Origin: Isoetes taiwanensis
Taxonomy: Eukaryota > Streptophyta > Lycopodiopsida > Isoetales > Isoetaceae
Assembly: GCA_021234155.1 (NCBI GenBank)
Contig: JAJEKV010000004.1
Location: forward strand, 31,694,914-31,758,913
Direction: 5' to 3'
DNA length: 64,000 bases
Shown here one piece after another: positions 24,801 to 36,620 of this stretch (positions within the stretch are counted from its first letter, which is position 1; each line of letters begins with the position of its first letter). The notes beneath the pieces are model-generated. The model had not been told where the DNA came from. It did no database searches and worked only from the letters and a program-made list of their open reading frames with translations. Both the position numbers and the translations under genes were made by a program.

Positions 24801-26370
24801 ACCTAGCATTATTACTCTTGACACTATGTGTATAGTTATCCTAACATATATAAAGCAGTGTGATTTTTTGTTTGAAAAAATAACTTCCTAATATTTCCGT
24901 CGCTGAGAAGGGCTCTCCAGTCGACACGTTAATTTTTGGGCCATTTCTCTGTTTTTTTTTTCCCTCTATTTTCTTTGTCCTACACGTGGTTGGGAGCCAC
25001 AATTACTTTGCTTTGAAGCAAAGCCCGAATTGTCCGGCGATTCAATCGACTACCATTTCTAAGGATAAGCTCTTCGCCGGATTTGCCGAACCATTCCGCC
25101 ATGGCGTGGCTCCATCCGGTTCGTTTCTACTATTCCTTTGTATCTGTCTCATTTTCTCCCCTTCATTTGCCGATTTTTGGTTCCCAAAATTTGAAGGAAA
25201 AATGACTCGAGTTGCTCAAAGCACGGGACAATATCACCGTAGCGGATGAACAAAATTCAAGCTTAATCTGGATTGTCAAATAACCGGCTTGGAAGAATAG
25301 TTTACGCCAAGCCGCTCCGACCAAAAAATGGCTCCTTAGTTTCTTTTACCACAAATTTTCGTTTTTTTATACGTGGGGTTACGGCGGGGGCTACAATTTG
25401 CTTTCCTTATAACTTCTAAATACGAAAAGAAGCCACCAAGGCCGGTTTTCCCCGAAAATCCCCCATACGGAAGTTTCCCTTCGATAATTTGGGGGAGGAG
25501 GCAATGATTAGGATTGGCCGGGTTTTACTTCTGAAACAAAATTCGGGGAAAAAATTCGGGGTTTGTCGAAATGCTATCCCATTTGAAGGATGAGGCGATT
25601 CAAACAGAGGATGCGAATCAAAGCTCTTGATGGAAGCAAAATTCGGGGAAGAGATTATGAGTTTGGGGAGGCCAAAATGTGACCCATTTGAAGGATGAGC
25701 CGGATAAAAAGCAGAGATGCGAGAATCAAAGCTCTTGGCGATTATGATGCGAGAATAGGGCGGAAAAATTTTGGCGGGGAGTTATGCTCGCCAATTGCAA
25801 TGTGGGCTACAAGATTAATGCCCGGTGGATCGATCCATGGGGGCAAAATATGCAAGCCATATATAGAACCATAGCTGGAAGCTCGACAACCCAACTTACT
25901 TCGGCTCCTCGAACTTCATGCCGAGGATGAACCTCTCTCAGGAATGGGTTTAGAGCTTTAAGGCATCTTGATCATCATTTAAGCCTTTGGATTGCACGTG
26001 AATTGCTTACTAGAGTAAACTAGTTTTACACCATATTTGTACAAGGTGTATTTCGGATGGGTCCGTGTTTGGGAAAGGGAAGACACAGGCAAGAATTAGA
26101 TTATATGTGGTTCATCAAGTCTATCATATGCAAAGCTTTTCTTGTTGTGTTGAACCAGCAATTTTTCTTGGCCTTGCAGTAGTGCATTGAGAGAGTGGCA
26201 CTTCGGGTCACATTTGAGCTGTCCATTATTTCTCATATGCCATTCTTCATCGCAGGAGAGCATTGGAGTATGTTTAGTGTCTATTCAAAGCAGTGTTCTT
26301 TTATTCTCGTGTTTTTAAAGGTGCACCTAGCAAGTATTCTAATCTGTCTCCATTAATAGTTAGAAACGGT
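24800..26370. other. no recognisable gene
   Basis: Low-coding DNA. CTG and CAG are strikingly rare between 24960 and 26100 compared with the LRR gene. TTCGGGG-containing phrases (AAAATTCGGGGAA) are repeated near 25540-25650. Confidence 0.35.
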
Positions 26371-26374
26371 ATGA

Positions 26375-26617
26375 GAGTAACTTACAAATCCATATGCAAT
26401 GGGAAGATCGGAGAAAATATGGGGAGAGGATTGTTTGGAATTTAAACCGGAGAGATGGATCGTAGATGGACAATTTGTGCCCGTGGATCCTTACAAATAT
26501 CCGATATTCCAAGCGGTCCTAGAATCTTTTAGGGAAGGAGATGGCCACTATACAAATGTAGCGCTACGGTATGTTATGAGTCGAGAGTTGCTATTCAAAT
26601 ATCCGAAAATCATGTAA
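26375..26617 (+). pseudogene. cytochrome P450 exon fragment, CYP86 clan
   Basis: The frame from 26375 reads NPYAMGR, then IWGEDCLEFKPERW, then DPYKYPIFQA. This is the PERF-region and pre-heme segment typical of the CYP86/94/704 group, enzymes that hydroxylate fatty acids for cutin, suberin and pollen wall. The heme loop should follow as AGPRxCLGK. The sequence can be read that way only by allowing a missing base at about 26517 and another at about 26534; in both places the family would be expected to have CTG. As written, the frame is lost and the heme cysteine is absent. No further exons were found nearby, so this is a fragment, or an exon damaged by sequence errors. Confidence 0.7.
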
Positions 26618-29600
26618 TATAGTTTATCACATCTTTGGATAAGCATACTTCACATCTCATGTGTCCCTAATGCACAAGCCATGTAGGCTAGGGGAGGCGT
26701 GATATATACTCTCAATTGGTTGTCACCGCATATTTCATTACCTAGGTCTAAGTATACGTCCATCAAATATTATAGTCTTACTCTTGTTTAGTTCTCAATT
26801 TGCTACCCTGTTCTAACATTAAACTGAAAATTCTTGTGTTGAAGGTTATGGAAAGCTTAGAACATGCAATGAAACTGGGGAGCTACAATCGTAGCGAGTA
26901 CTTGGGCGTAGCATGACTTGTGATGCGTGACGATGACCGTGATCCACGCTTGCGCACCCTTGGTGTTTCTTCATGTATACTTAAGAGCCTTGAAGATCTT
27001 TGGTGTTGCACCGAGGAGGTAGGTTCTCATGAGCAGTAGCTTTAGGTTGTTTTATAGAAATTAACATCTTATAACTTAATTTTTCAAGTAAACTACATCA
27101 ATGCGCATGCAACTTCTATTGTTGTAGGTGACCTTGCGGGTAGGTGAATGCAATAAAAAGGTCTTTAAGGACACACAAGAAGTGAAAATCAATTCCACAA
27201 AGGTGACTTAAAATTTAAACAAGAAACTTTTCTTGTTCTTGCTTTTGCCTTTTGAACCTCACGGTTTGGTTTTGCTAGTGCAATCTATGATAGGTCATTG
27301 TTTAGGAGCCCACGGAGGGCTAGAGGCAATAGCTACAACCAAGGCTATCACAACCGGATGGTTCCATCCTACTATTAACCAATTAAGTGAGTAAAATGCT
27401 TGTGTCAATAATAATAGAATCGTCCTAATTTGCTCAAGAAAATGCTTGTGTCAATAATAATAGAATCGTGCCCAATTTGTTCGAAATCCCGAGCCTCTAC
27501 ATTTGACACCGTTCCAAATGTGAAAAAACAACATGAAGTTCATGTTGTTAAGTTTTGTATTTTTATCACGAAGATTGTAACCAGCTTATAACGTTGTTCT
27601 ATTTTATTTACTCGAGGGCATATCAAATTCGTTTGGATTTGGGGAATAACTTCGGTTGTAGTTTTTGCCCTTTTAGTCCTTAGGTGATGGGACTGAGATG
27701 TGCTACTTTTCTTAAACTACAAGTTCCTTATTCTTTGGTTATGTTAGCCAAATTGTTTTTCCCTTGGGTTCGAGATGCCTATGAACCTTTTAGTCCGCTT
27801 TGCTTCACTTGGTTTCCCCGCTTTTACGTGAGGCCTTATTAGAATGTGCGCTTTGGTTTGAGTGTTTGGCGCATTCCACAAGTTGATCCTCCTCTAAAGA
27901 AGAGATGCCTTCTGAGCGGCTTTTATCGAAAATAGTTAGTAACCATTATGTGGCTCCACATAAAAGTCAAAATGTCACAATATTAAATTCATTGCTCTAT
28001 AAATTTATGGTGGAAAAGCGAGAATAGTTTGTCTTTGAATCAATGCCTTATTAAGATGGCAAATGTTATGTGGCACAGGGGAAATGTTGCCCGGGCGGTT
28101 GAGTCAAAGGCTATTGGATGATTGTTGCCTCAATATTGTTTTGCTATATATACTATTTTTCTCACCTTTGCCTTTGTGTAGATCTCTCCCCACCCGTCTC
28201 TCCCCCGTGTGTGTTGGGTCTCTCTCTATCTCTCTCTTTGGCCACATGCACCATTGAAATTTCTCTCATCATTATAATGATATGGCGACATAAATATATG
28301 TATAGGTTGGAGAGACATTTAGAGATAATAGTATCTGGTGACATAAATATATGTATAGGTTGGAGAGACATTTAGAGATAATAATCTCTCGACATTAACA
28401 ACTTTGCTACCAATTTGTTAGCCATTGTTTTCATTCCCGGATATCGGAAAATTTTAAATCGAATTTCTTCCAAGCTATCGACCACGCGACGTTTTGTGGG
28501 TTACCATGAGCATAAAACGTGGATTGCCACCTACAGTCCATAGTAGACACTAAGTTCTTTAGATGGAAAAGAATACTATATGAAACTATCTCTCAATTCT
28601 TACGCTATATATAACTTCATACGTAACTAACCTTATATGGTGCTATGTGACGAAACATATTTACTAAGCATTTATGCCATGCTTTAAATTATGAAGAATG
28701 AAGAAGGGTGGATTGGATTTGTACTAAGTTTAAATTAGATGTAGACGTGTAAATATATATCTCAACCTAGAAGAACGTTGATATCACAATCAAGTTATTG
28801 TATATTATGAGGCCTAGACCTCTTATTCTAGGACCCAGACCTCTTATGGCATAACAACAATGTCACGTTCCACCCTTGATTCTAGGGGCACAGAGGGCAA
28901 GTTGACCCCGGTGGACACACCATGAAGTGTAGTTACAAGCAACATCGGGTAGAATAGCAAAATGTCAAATAGCTGATTAAGAATGCAATGTAAAAATAAA
29001 TATAAAAATCGTAGTCTCTTAAGATATTCCTTGCAACACTCTTGGAAGCAACAATCTTGAGAATTTGTCATAGGTGGCACGACATAATTGGCTCATGCAC
29101 TTGAAATGCTTGCAACCAAACTTTAAGTTGCAAGAATGGATAGAAAGTGGACAAAACCTGCAGAAATAGGTTAAGTGATCATGATGGATGTGAAATGGAC
29201 TTTGGTTGCATGTAATGCATGTGCCTTAGTACACCAAATTTGCATACATTTGCAGACTGGTATTCAAACCGTGTCAAGCATGCATCATTTTTCCAAACAT
29301 CGTTCTCATTTAGATTATCGTTCTCATCATTAACATTTTGTTTCAGCGGAGGTCAAATTTGATCTACCACGTTTGAAACATTTCCATACATTGAGCAGAG
29401 CAAATAATAGTGTTGGGCAATATTGCATGACGGACCATCTCCATGATGCATATCATAAATTTGTTCTTACCATATGGAAAGCTATTGGGTTAATGGGTTC
29501 ATGTTTTATTCATATGCATTTTGAATAACCATTTGGCATAGATATATTGGCAACTACAGAGGTTAGAATTCTCCATGCTCAAACACAGTTCAATTTTTGT

Positions 29601-29750
29601 ATGTTCGAAACTTAGATTCTTTTAATTTAATGCAAAACATCTTTCGTAACAAGTCGTTATGGTCAATATTCTTCTATCATGCGGGCACTGAACACAAGGC
29701 AACAAAGTGCAGGTTCAAATTATGCACGTTCTAGCATGTATAGACGAGTT
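26618..29750. other. mostly featureless; small tandem repeats
   Basis: No supportable gene. Brief coding-like phrases occur around 26880-27020 and 27125-27210 but cannot be linked. Tandem duplications are visible at about 27393-27480 (unit about 50 bp with AATGCTTGTGTCAATAATAA) and 28287-28392 (unit 53 bp with GACATAAATATATGTATAGG). A CT-rich run lies at 28190-28240. Confidence 0.4.
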
Positions 29751-29766
29751 GGGGAAGAGAAACGTT

Positions 29767-29788
29767 CGCGGCGGCCTTGGCCGCCGCG
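29767..29788. repeat. GC-rich perfect palindrome, copy 1
   Basis: A 10-bp arm CGCGGCGGCC, a TT loop and the complementary arm GGCCGCCGCG. The flanks GAAACGTT and ATAAGTTTC extend the symmetry loosely. An identical palindrome in the same orientation lies at 31603-31624. Confidence 0.85.
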
Positions 29789-31602
29789 ATAAGTTTCTTG
29801 TCATATATAATTGAGTTTATAATTTTCCATTTTTGTCGCGTTTAGAATTTTTCTGCGCCGCAATCGTTTTGGATGTTTAGATGCCACGTATACTGTTATT
29901 TCGACGCCTGGCTATTGGCGATGGCGGGCACGACCTCAGCTCGTGTTGTGGCATGGCGAGCTATGGCTTTGCTCGGCGGTGGGTCGGTTGGTGACAATCC
30001 GGGAAGGAGTGATTCCATGTACTCTTGGTGTAAGGAAGCAACTCAGGTCTTAGAGACAGAAGACGGTTTCTAGGGTTTGCATTTGGCCGCAGGCCTCCAG
30101 AAGTCGTTTTTCCTCATATCATTCTCGAAGTCATTTTTTATCGTTGTAACTTCTGCAACCTGTTTTATCCAGCTACACCAACTTTAAAGAGTTTGGCAAT
30201 GGATTTGTCCACGGATTCAAGAAATTCAGCAACGAATTTGGCTTTGGAAGAATCGGAAGCCTGGTTCCAAGAGTCCAAATTGACTCTGTGTTGCAGCATG
30301 CAGGCGGATTTGGGGCAGAAGACCTATCAGATTCGTCCAATTTTTTTTTCTATCCAAGCCTTCTTGCCTCTGATGCCGATCAGCCCACAAATTAGTTTTG
30401 TCCCCATCTTCCTGAATGCCTAATTACTCCTCTGGATCATAAGAATTCCTGAGGCACAACAGGGGATAAGCAAATATACGTCTCGGTGTGGCAGTGTTAT
30501 TCTTTGCTGTTCATCTTATTTCCTGATATGGCTTTGGCCCAATGTCCTTGCGCTGAAGGATTTGGTAACAATCTGTGTGGGCATCTTTATGTGATGTTGT
30601 CCCGAATCCGTCTGTTTGACTGTTTCACATGTTTCGCAAAGATGATCTGCATCTAGCTATTTTGTTGTATTTCATGGAGCTGAGATATCTCCAAATAGGA
30701 GCTTGCAGGGAAAGATGCAAAAAGACAACCGCTGCAAGGAAAGTTGTAAAATGCTGTATGTAGTAGGGTCATCACTAAAGTAGAAAGCACATGCATGGTA
30801 AGACTCAACTTGCTGGTAAGCTCTACTGCAGCCTCCTCCTCGAAGGATTCATCGGTTCCTGAAAATGATGCAGCGTCAGATGGTATTGGCCTCGCCATGA
30901 GGTTGATATAGAAACCAAAAACATATTACCAAAAGAACCATGTAATTACCTGGTACTGCTGATGGAAGCGTGCAAATAGCATACATCTGGCTTTCATAAT
31001 TTAACAGGGTGCCAGGAGGAGCAAAATTCTCATTGTTGGATGTTTGCATTGGATCTTGCATAGGAACATGTGTGTTTGCAAACATCTGAAAGTCATGAAT
31101 CAGTAAAAACCAGAAACTTTTAACTTAAGGGAGGTAGCAATCATTCTGCAGCCAAGTTAGGACACTCACGTGATGCTGATCATAGTCTGCAGATGGGTAA
31201 CCAAACATCATATTTCTATATACCGTTTGATCATCTCTGGGAATAGGTTTTGAACGTGCAACCCTAGGAGCTTGCAGAGAAGATGGAAAAAGTCATGTAC
31301 TATCTTTAGTTTCTGGGCTTTAGATTTTTGGTTTTTTGCAAAAAATATGCTGCTTTGTTCTGGAGGTTCAATAGCCATGTTACTCTTAAATTCATGGCCG
31401 ATTTCATGAATTTGGTGGATTTTGAGTTTGAGATTCATGTTATTTCAGCACGCAATACCTCCTTTACAAATAGATATGATCCTCGAGCATTTGCTTGAAT
31501 CTAAATGATGTGTTACATGGCATACCAGCTGTGAAGGCAACAATAGTCTTGAAGTTGTACTGCATTATCCTCCTTTGCCACAGGTAAAGCAAAAGAAATG
31601 TT
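29789..31602. other. DNA between the two GC palindromes, no clear gene
   Basis: Frames at 29873-30073, 30193-30423 and, on the minus strand, 30653-30898 and 30876-31085 show no recognisable domain. The stretch is richer in CTG/CAG than the element-rich parts of the window, more like the LRR gene. It could be captured host sequence between two element ends, or simply host DNA. Confidence 0.3.
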
Positions 31603-31624
31603 CGCGGCGGCCTTGGCCGCCGCG
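31603..31624. repeat. GC-rich perfect palindrome, copy 2
   Basis: Same 10-bp arms and TT loop as at 29767-29788, with matching flanks (GAAATGTT before, ATAAATTTCTTGT after). The match beyond the palindrome makes common descent more likely than chance. Confidence 0.85.
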
Positions 31625-31640
31625 ATAAATTTCTTGTATT

Positions 31641-32960
31641 TTTAAATGGCATTGTGTTCAACGTTTAAAGTGGTAAAACTTTAGGGAACTTAGACAACGT
31701 AATAAGAATAGCAAAAAAAACCCAATAGGAGTGGACCATTAGGTGCCCAAATTGACCGTTTCTATGACTTTGGCAATGGTGGGCCAAAAGAAAGGGGAGC
31801 TTTTTTTTATTTGGTTAGCAATATCATTGGTCTTATTATGGAATGTCGATGTGGAGGAAATGTCTACATATGGGCTTCTATAATCAGCCAGAGCATGCTA
31901 GCAAACCATCAACTGAACTCCTTGGAATGGATGATTGCATCAGCGACTCATACATCTGCGGCCTAAAATGCCTGTCGCAACAGATATTGGTGAATGGCAT
32001 ACAATGGGTTGGTGTTGTGGAAAGGACTAATGGATTAGAAGCTTATATGTTCTTCAAATCCGCCATGCACTGCTCTAGACAACCTCATCCAAATCTTAAA
32101 GCTCCTGATAATTTATAGGATTCTGCCAGTCTATTTGGAAGTGTGGAGGCAATACCGGATTGATCGACTGGGCTATGCTGTAAAACTTGTTAGGTGTCAT
32201 TAATCATGTCGTTTTGTTGTTTTTTTTGGAAGCTATGAAAGCTGATCTAGACTGTAGGAGCGCAGCCAAGGGCTGCTTGCACAATCCATTGTTTCCTCAC
32301 CGCTATGGTTTGGGTTTTCTACTGCTTGTGCAAACTTCTTTGGCCGGCACAACGTTATGCTTTGGGTTTGTTCTCAGATGCATGGCTATATCAAGTGTAT
32401 ACTTGCAATGATCTAGGGCCATGTATTCTTCTTCTTAACAAGTATTTTCATACGTATTACTTGTTGTATGGGGGGCATTTTTAAATACGTGGGTTTGAGG
32501 TATATATGTCTGGACCCCAGATTTGGCATATTTGTAGGAATATGCCAAGATCCAATGAAGCAAAAAAAACATTAACACATGAGCCATTTAAGATATGCGC
32601 CACATAATGATGAAGATCTTTATGAAGGGGCATATGAGGCCATTATGGCAAATAAATAGGCGAGCCTGTCAAGGTGAGCATGTTTATTCCACCATAATGG
32701 CCGAGCATGGGGGTTTGATCCTTTAGCGCCAGGTCCAAGGTGATCGATCTTTTCCAATGGCAGATGTCTTGAAGCTCCAAAAACTCAGTTATGGCAGCAT
32801 TCAGCTGCAAAGCAAGAGCATTGCTGCAGACAATGGCACCTATACAATGGCCTAATATAACCATTACTACTAGGATTAAAAAACCCTTGCCTCGAAAAGT
32901 TTTCAAGGGAAAAACCTTTGCAGTAATGATGATACTAGATAAGCAAGAATAAATTATAAG
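31641..32960. other. no recognisable gene
   Basis: A 91-codon plus-strand frame (31843-32118) has a segment, GIQWVGVVERTNGLEAYMFFKSAM, split here for length as GIQWVGVVERTN and GLEAYMFFKSAM, that faintly recalls a pentatricopeptide repeat. The likeness is too weak to call. The rest shows nothing. Confidence 0.25.
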
Positions 32961-32973
32961 TAGGCGATGACGA

Positions 32974-33386
32974 CTAGTGAGCGCTCAATAATTGAAGATG
33001 CTCATCTAGAACCTCAAGTATGTATAATGTCAAGTCATGCATAGATGGAGCTCTGAGGATGGAATGGAATGCTAGGGAGTGGAATGCTAAAGTCAAATAA
33101 CAATTTCTGACCATCTCAAAAGCAAGACATCTTAGCAGAGTATGGCTTTCATCTTCAATAACCTGTAACTGGCAACATGCACATAATCTCGCTTCTCGTG
33201 GCAATTGCGGTCGCTCTCATCTATATGTAGCTTGTGGGACCCAGTGGGAATTGATGCAATAGCTACAAGCTTTTTCCTAAACAATGAAGCAAGCAAATAC
33301 GCGTGTGGTCCTAGTGCCAAAGTGGGATTTATACGTGCATGATAATGACCAGTTTTAACTTGGGCTAAGGTAACTGCATCCCACAT
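32974..33386 (-). pseudogene. LINE RT C-terminal zinc-knuckle remnant
   Basis: Minus-strand frames 33386-33132 and 33204-32974 join, with a shift, into a tail reading PREARLCACC, then ED-ESHTLLRC. This gives a C-x2-C...H-x4-C arrangement preceded by a GSHKLHID segment. That is the usual C-terminal end of many non-LTR retrotransposon ORF2 proteins, downstream of the RT. No RT core is present here, so it is a 5'-truncated or internally lost copy. It belongs to a different lineage from the L1-like copy at 34291-36525. Confidence 0.5.
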
Positions 33387-33608
33387 CTTCTGATAAAAAC
33401 GACCATTGAGATATATTGCAAAAGCTCAGGATCAGAACTAGCAAGCACCATTCAGTGTTCCGGTTGCACAGCGCGCAAACCATGCATTACAATTCTCTTT
33501 CCAACATCGTTTCAAATAAGCGCAAGAAGAGGGTACCTATTATCATCTATGTGATGCACCTCGCTGAAATAGAGGTTGAATCTGGAAGAAACATGATAAA
33601 TTTTGCTA

Positions 33609-33706
33609 CACATGTTACAACATGTTTATCAGGTCTAATAAGCATTACAGCCTATTTATCATGATAAACATGTTATAACATGTTCATTAACATGTTCATC
33701 AAGGGG
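33609..33706. repeat. ACATGTT palindrome cluster
   Basis: ACATGTTACAACATGTTTATC (given as ACATGTTACAACATGT plus TTATC) at about 33610 has its reverse complement GATAAACATGTTATAACATG at about 33663, and a further AACATGTTC follows near 33688-33700. So five or six ACATGT cores are arranged in inverted orientation within 100 bp. Confidence 0.6.
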
Positions 33707-34006
33707 ATTATGACTAATAATCATGCTAAATCCAATAGCCAGGATCTAAAATTACCAAGGACATGCGAGATAAGGAGTAATGACATATCCTTTGCAATGT
33801 TGACTCTTGCAATATTACTTTTGCCACTTTTTGTGGGCATATGCGTAGCTATATTATCAAGTGGTATTGTGTTCAAAAGTTTCACTTTCGTAGATGTTTA
33901 AAGTGGTAAAACTTTAGGGAGGGGAAAAGGGAAAAGAAGATGTTGCATCTAGATCTTAAAAGCTTGGGAAGGCTTTAAAATTCTTATAGCAACGTGTAGA
34001 CCTTTA

Positions 34007-34051
34007 CGCCTTGCTCGGCCTTTAGGTTTCACTATACGACCGAGCAAGGCG
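34007..34051. repeat. 12-bp stem hairpin
   Basis: CGCCTTGCTCGG (34007-34018) pairs with CCGAGCAAGGCG (34040-34051) across a 21-base loop. It lies inside the dispersed repeat shared with 24.1 kb but is absent from that copy. Function unknown. Confidence 0.7.
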
Positions 34052-34290
34052 CAAGGCTTGCTTGGGCTCATTACCTAGATTACACATTGAAAAACCTTGA
34101 ATGGCAAAAAGACCCAACCATCATGATAATGATATAGATCTTTATGAACTGATCTGTGATGGTTTACCCTTTGCAACGTTGACTATGTTCAAAATAGGTC
34201 AAAAGTAGCAAGCAAATGGCATGAAAATGACTTGAAAGGTAAGTCAAGTGCAATATACAAACCTTAGGACCTTTCCTTTACACTGCCTCC

Positions 34291-36525
34291 TTTTTTTTTT
34301 TTTTTTTTTTCCCTGAAGAATGTAAGCTTTAGTAATAAAAAAACAAGAAGCACAAAAATTATGTACTCTGTTTAGTGATGCAAGGTGCCATTGGAAATAG
34401 AGCCTCATGCGCAATACTTTCAATACAGACAATGTGGTCTAGTGGTAAGAACCAGTTTGAAGATATTGTATTTATATTCAAGCACTTCCTTTGCCATAAG
34501 ATAAGACATCATGTATTAACAATCGTACTTAGAATTTTTGTCACACTAGTTTTTGTGGGTGCATTTTGTAGTCTCATACTAAATTACTAAATGCCACATT
34601 ATGTACAAGGGGCTTTGCCATGTGGAACATGTCAAGACCGTGTGCATTAACGGGAGGGGTTTGAATTTATCTTCGTATAATAATAAGAAGATAAATGTAA
34701 TTGTCAAAAATTAGATTTTACCTGGTAATTATGCTGGCCTGGCAGTTAGACATCTGCTTTATATCCCTCTAGCTTCTTTCTTTCTCTTTCGCCAGTGCAT
34801 TTATTAATTTAAATGAATACAATAAGCCCTCCACTGGGACAGATAGAGATGCGATCCAAATGGAAGGAGACCCAAACCGAACATATGAAGGTGTACTAGT
34901 GGTCCAGGCTGCTCTTCTTCTTCAGAAATGTAGATACTATTGGGAGGAATGCCTTCTTCACCACAGGAGTGAGTACTATGGATTAGGGTTGTTCACTTCC
35001 ACTCGACATTTACACTTGGGTTCACTTTTAGCGTAGATGTCCTGTTACATTTGAAGTATGTATAAAATCCTTCAAGCCTACCAATTCTATCAAGTTCCTT
35101 GTTATAATTTCTTTGCATCTTTCTATGATAGGCTAGAGCCATTAAGGTCACTTCCATATTGCAGACTCTTAATTTTGTCAATGCAGACGCTTTGCCCCCC
35201 ATAAGTGACCTCACACCAGTGCTTCCAAATCACCAGATGGCTATCGATACCAATGAGGATGTAATTTTGTAGTTTTCAGATGAAACTAAAATATCAGGCC
35301 AATTAAGTCGGTGGATCTCAAGTCCTAGAATAGGAGTAGCCCAGTGCCAAAAATAAAAAATCCCATGCCAGAAATAGATGTATGCAGTGGATTCACTTAC
35401 TTGACAGCTTAAATGGCATAGATCATCTGCTGATATATCCCTTTGAAAGAGCTTAGCATTAGAGGAGAGACTTCCTTGAAGGGCTACCGATCATAGGAAT
35501 TGGATTCTTTGGGAACACATGGACTTCCAAGAGTTTGCAAGGAGTTGAATAACAACTGGTCTATTGACCCCTAATATGAGCTCTACCTTAAGAGGAACAT
35601 CTCCACATAGCGCACGGTATACATTAGCCACCTTGTAAGAGGGAGACCCCACACATATCCATCTTTCTTTAGGGCCCTCCTGCCCTGAGAGTCTAGAGAC
35701 ATTAGCTTATATCTCCTTTAACATCTTCCTATCACCTTCTCCAACATTTGGCACCAGCATCTTCAATTTGGACCAAGAAATCCTTCTGGCATTTTTCCAA
35801 AGATGAGCCCCGTGAACTCTCCACTTACTAAAGAGCCAGGGGTGTACCAATGCTAGAGGAAGATTTCCTAATCCGCAAACCCTAATATTCCAGAAAAGAT
35901 AAATCTTACCAACATCAGGGCAGGTAAGAATGGAGAATACAATGGTTGTACCTTTGCCTAGGACTAGAGTATTCTTCTCATCACTGGAGAGGTACCTGGA
36001 GCTATCTTAGAATCTCTAAAGGCAGCTCCAAAATCATCTTTTAGAAGGAAAGGCTTCCCTTTGAGTTTACATAACTGAAACCAACACCTGACAAAAACTA
36101 GGGCAGGAGAAGTATCTCCTTGCAGCACCTCTACAAAGTTTAGTCCATCCAACCTTGGCCTGGCCTTGGCCATACATCCCCATATGAACTTCTCAATTAT
36201 AACCTGGATCTGATTGTATACGAATTTTTGGGCAACTAACATAGAAGAGAAGTAGATGTACGAGGCTGCAAGAATAACATTAGTGACCCGATTTCGCAAA
36301 GCCCTTGGTAGACCAGAAGGCAATTTTCTTCCAAAGGCGGTTCAACAGAGGAGACCAGAGTCCCTTGATACTATCAGATTGGGAAAGTGGAAGGCCTAGG
36401 AGTGTAATTGTTTTTCCAGCCTTCACCACCGGGAAACCTAACAAACTGGCTCGAGGATCAGGTGCACTTTCTAGAGCCCAGAGAGTGGAACATTTGTAAC
36501 AAGATTGCGTATTAAACGCTAGCAA
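34291..36525 (-). mobile_element. 3' part of an L1-type LINE with poly(A) tail
   Basis: The minus strand carries the end of an ORF2. 36525-36280 has the LGLPLSxxxxxxGLWSPLLNRLWKKIxxW segment typical after the RT core (split: LGLPLSQSD, GLWSPLLNRL, WKKIAFW). 36323-35964 continues with YIYFSSMLVAQKF and IIEKFIWG. Around 35500-34993 comes a zinc-type tail (RDISADDLCHLSCQ). The tract is broken by at least two frameshifts and stops. A run of more than 20 A on the minus strand (plus T run about 34291-34312) closes the element, as in plant L1 LINEs. The RT catalytic core and endonuclease are missing, so it is a 5'-truncated, inactive copy. Confidence 0.75.
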
Positions 36526-36620
36526 ATCATCGAAATGGGAGCAAAAGGAATATTAACAAGGTTGCAAATTAAACGGGAGTGTTGCAGAACTCCCGTTCCA
36601 AAGATTCCCTTTAAAAAAAC
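36498..36620. repeat. inverted-repeat arm related to 40060-40180
   Basis: The sequence from AACAAGATTGCGTATTAAAC to GGAGCAAAAGGAATATT (36498-36554) matches the reverse complement of about 40098-40158. After an extra 45-bp hairpin-like insert (AACGGGAGTGTTGC...ACTCCCGTT), the match resumes with CAAAGATTCCCTTT. Either these are the terminal inverted repeats of a 3.6-kb element (36.5-40.16 kb), or two opposite copies of one fold-back element. Confidence 0.55.

Noticed and set aside
29767-31624. Helitron 3' hairpin
   Set aside because: The GC hairpin is present twice and no CTRR end follows at the expected distance. There is no paired 5' TC end, and no Rep/helicase pieces were seen.
31843-32118. 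Pentatricopeptide-repeat gene
   Set aside because: Only one weak repeat-like segment is present. There is no tandem series of 35-residue units.
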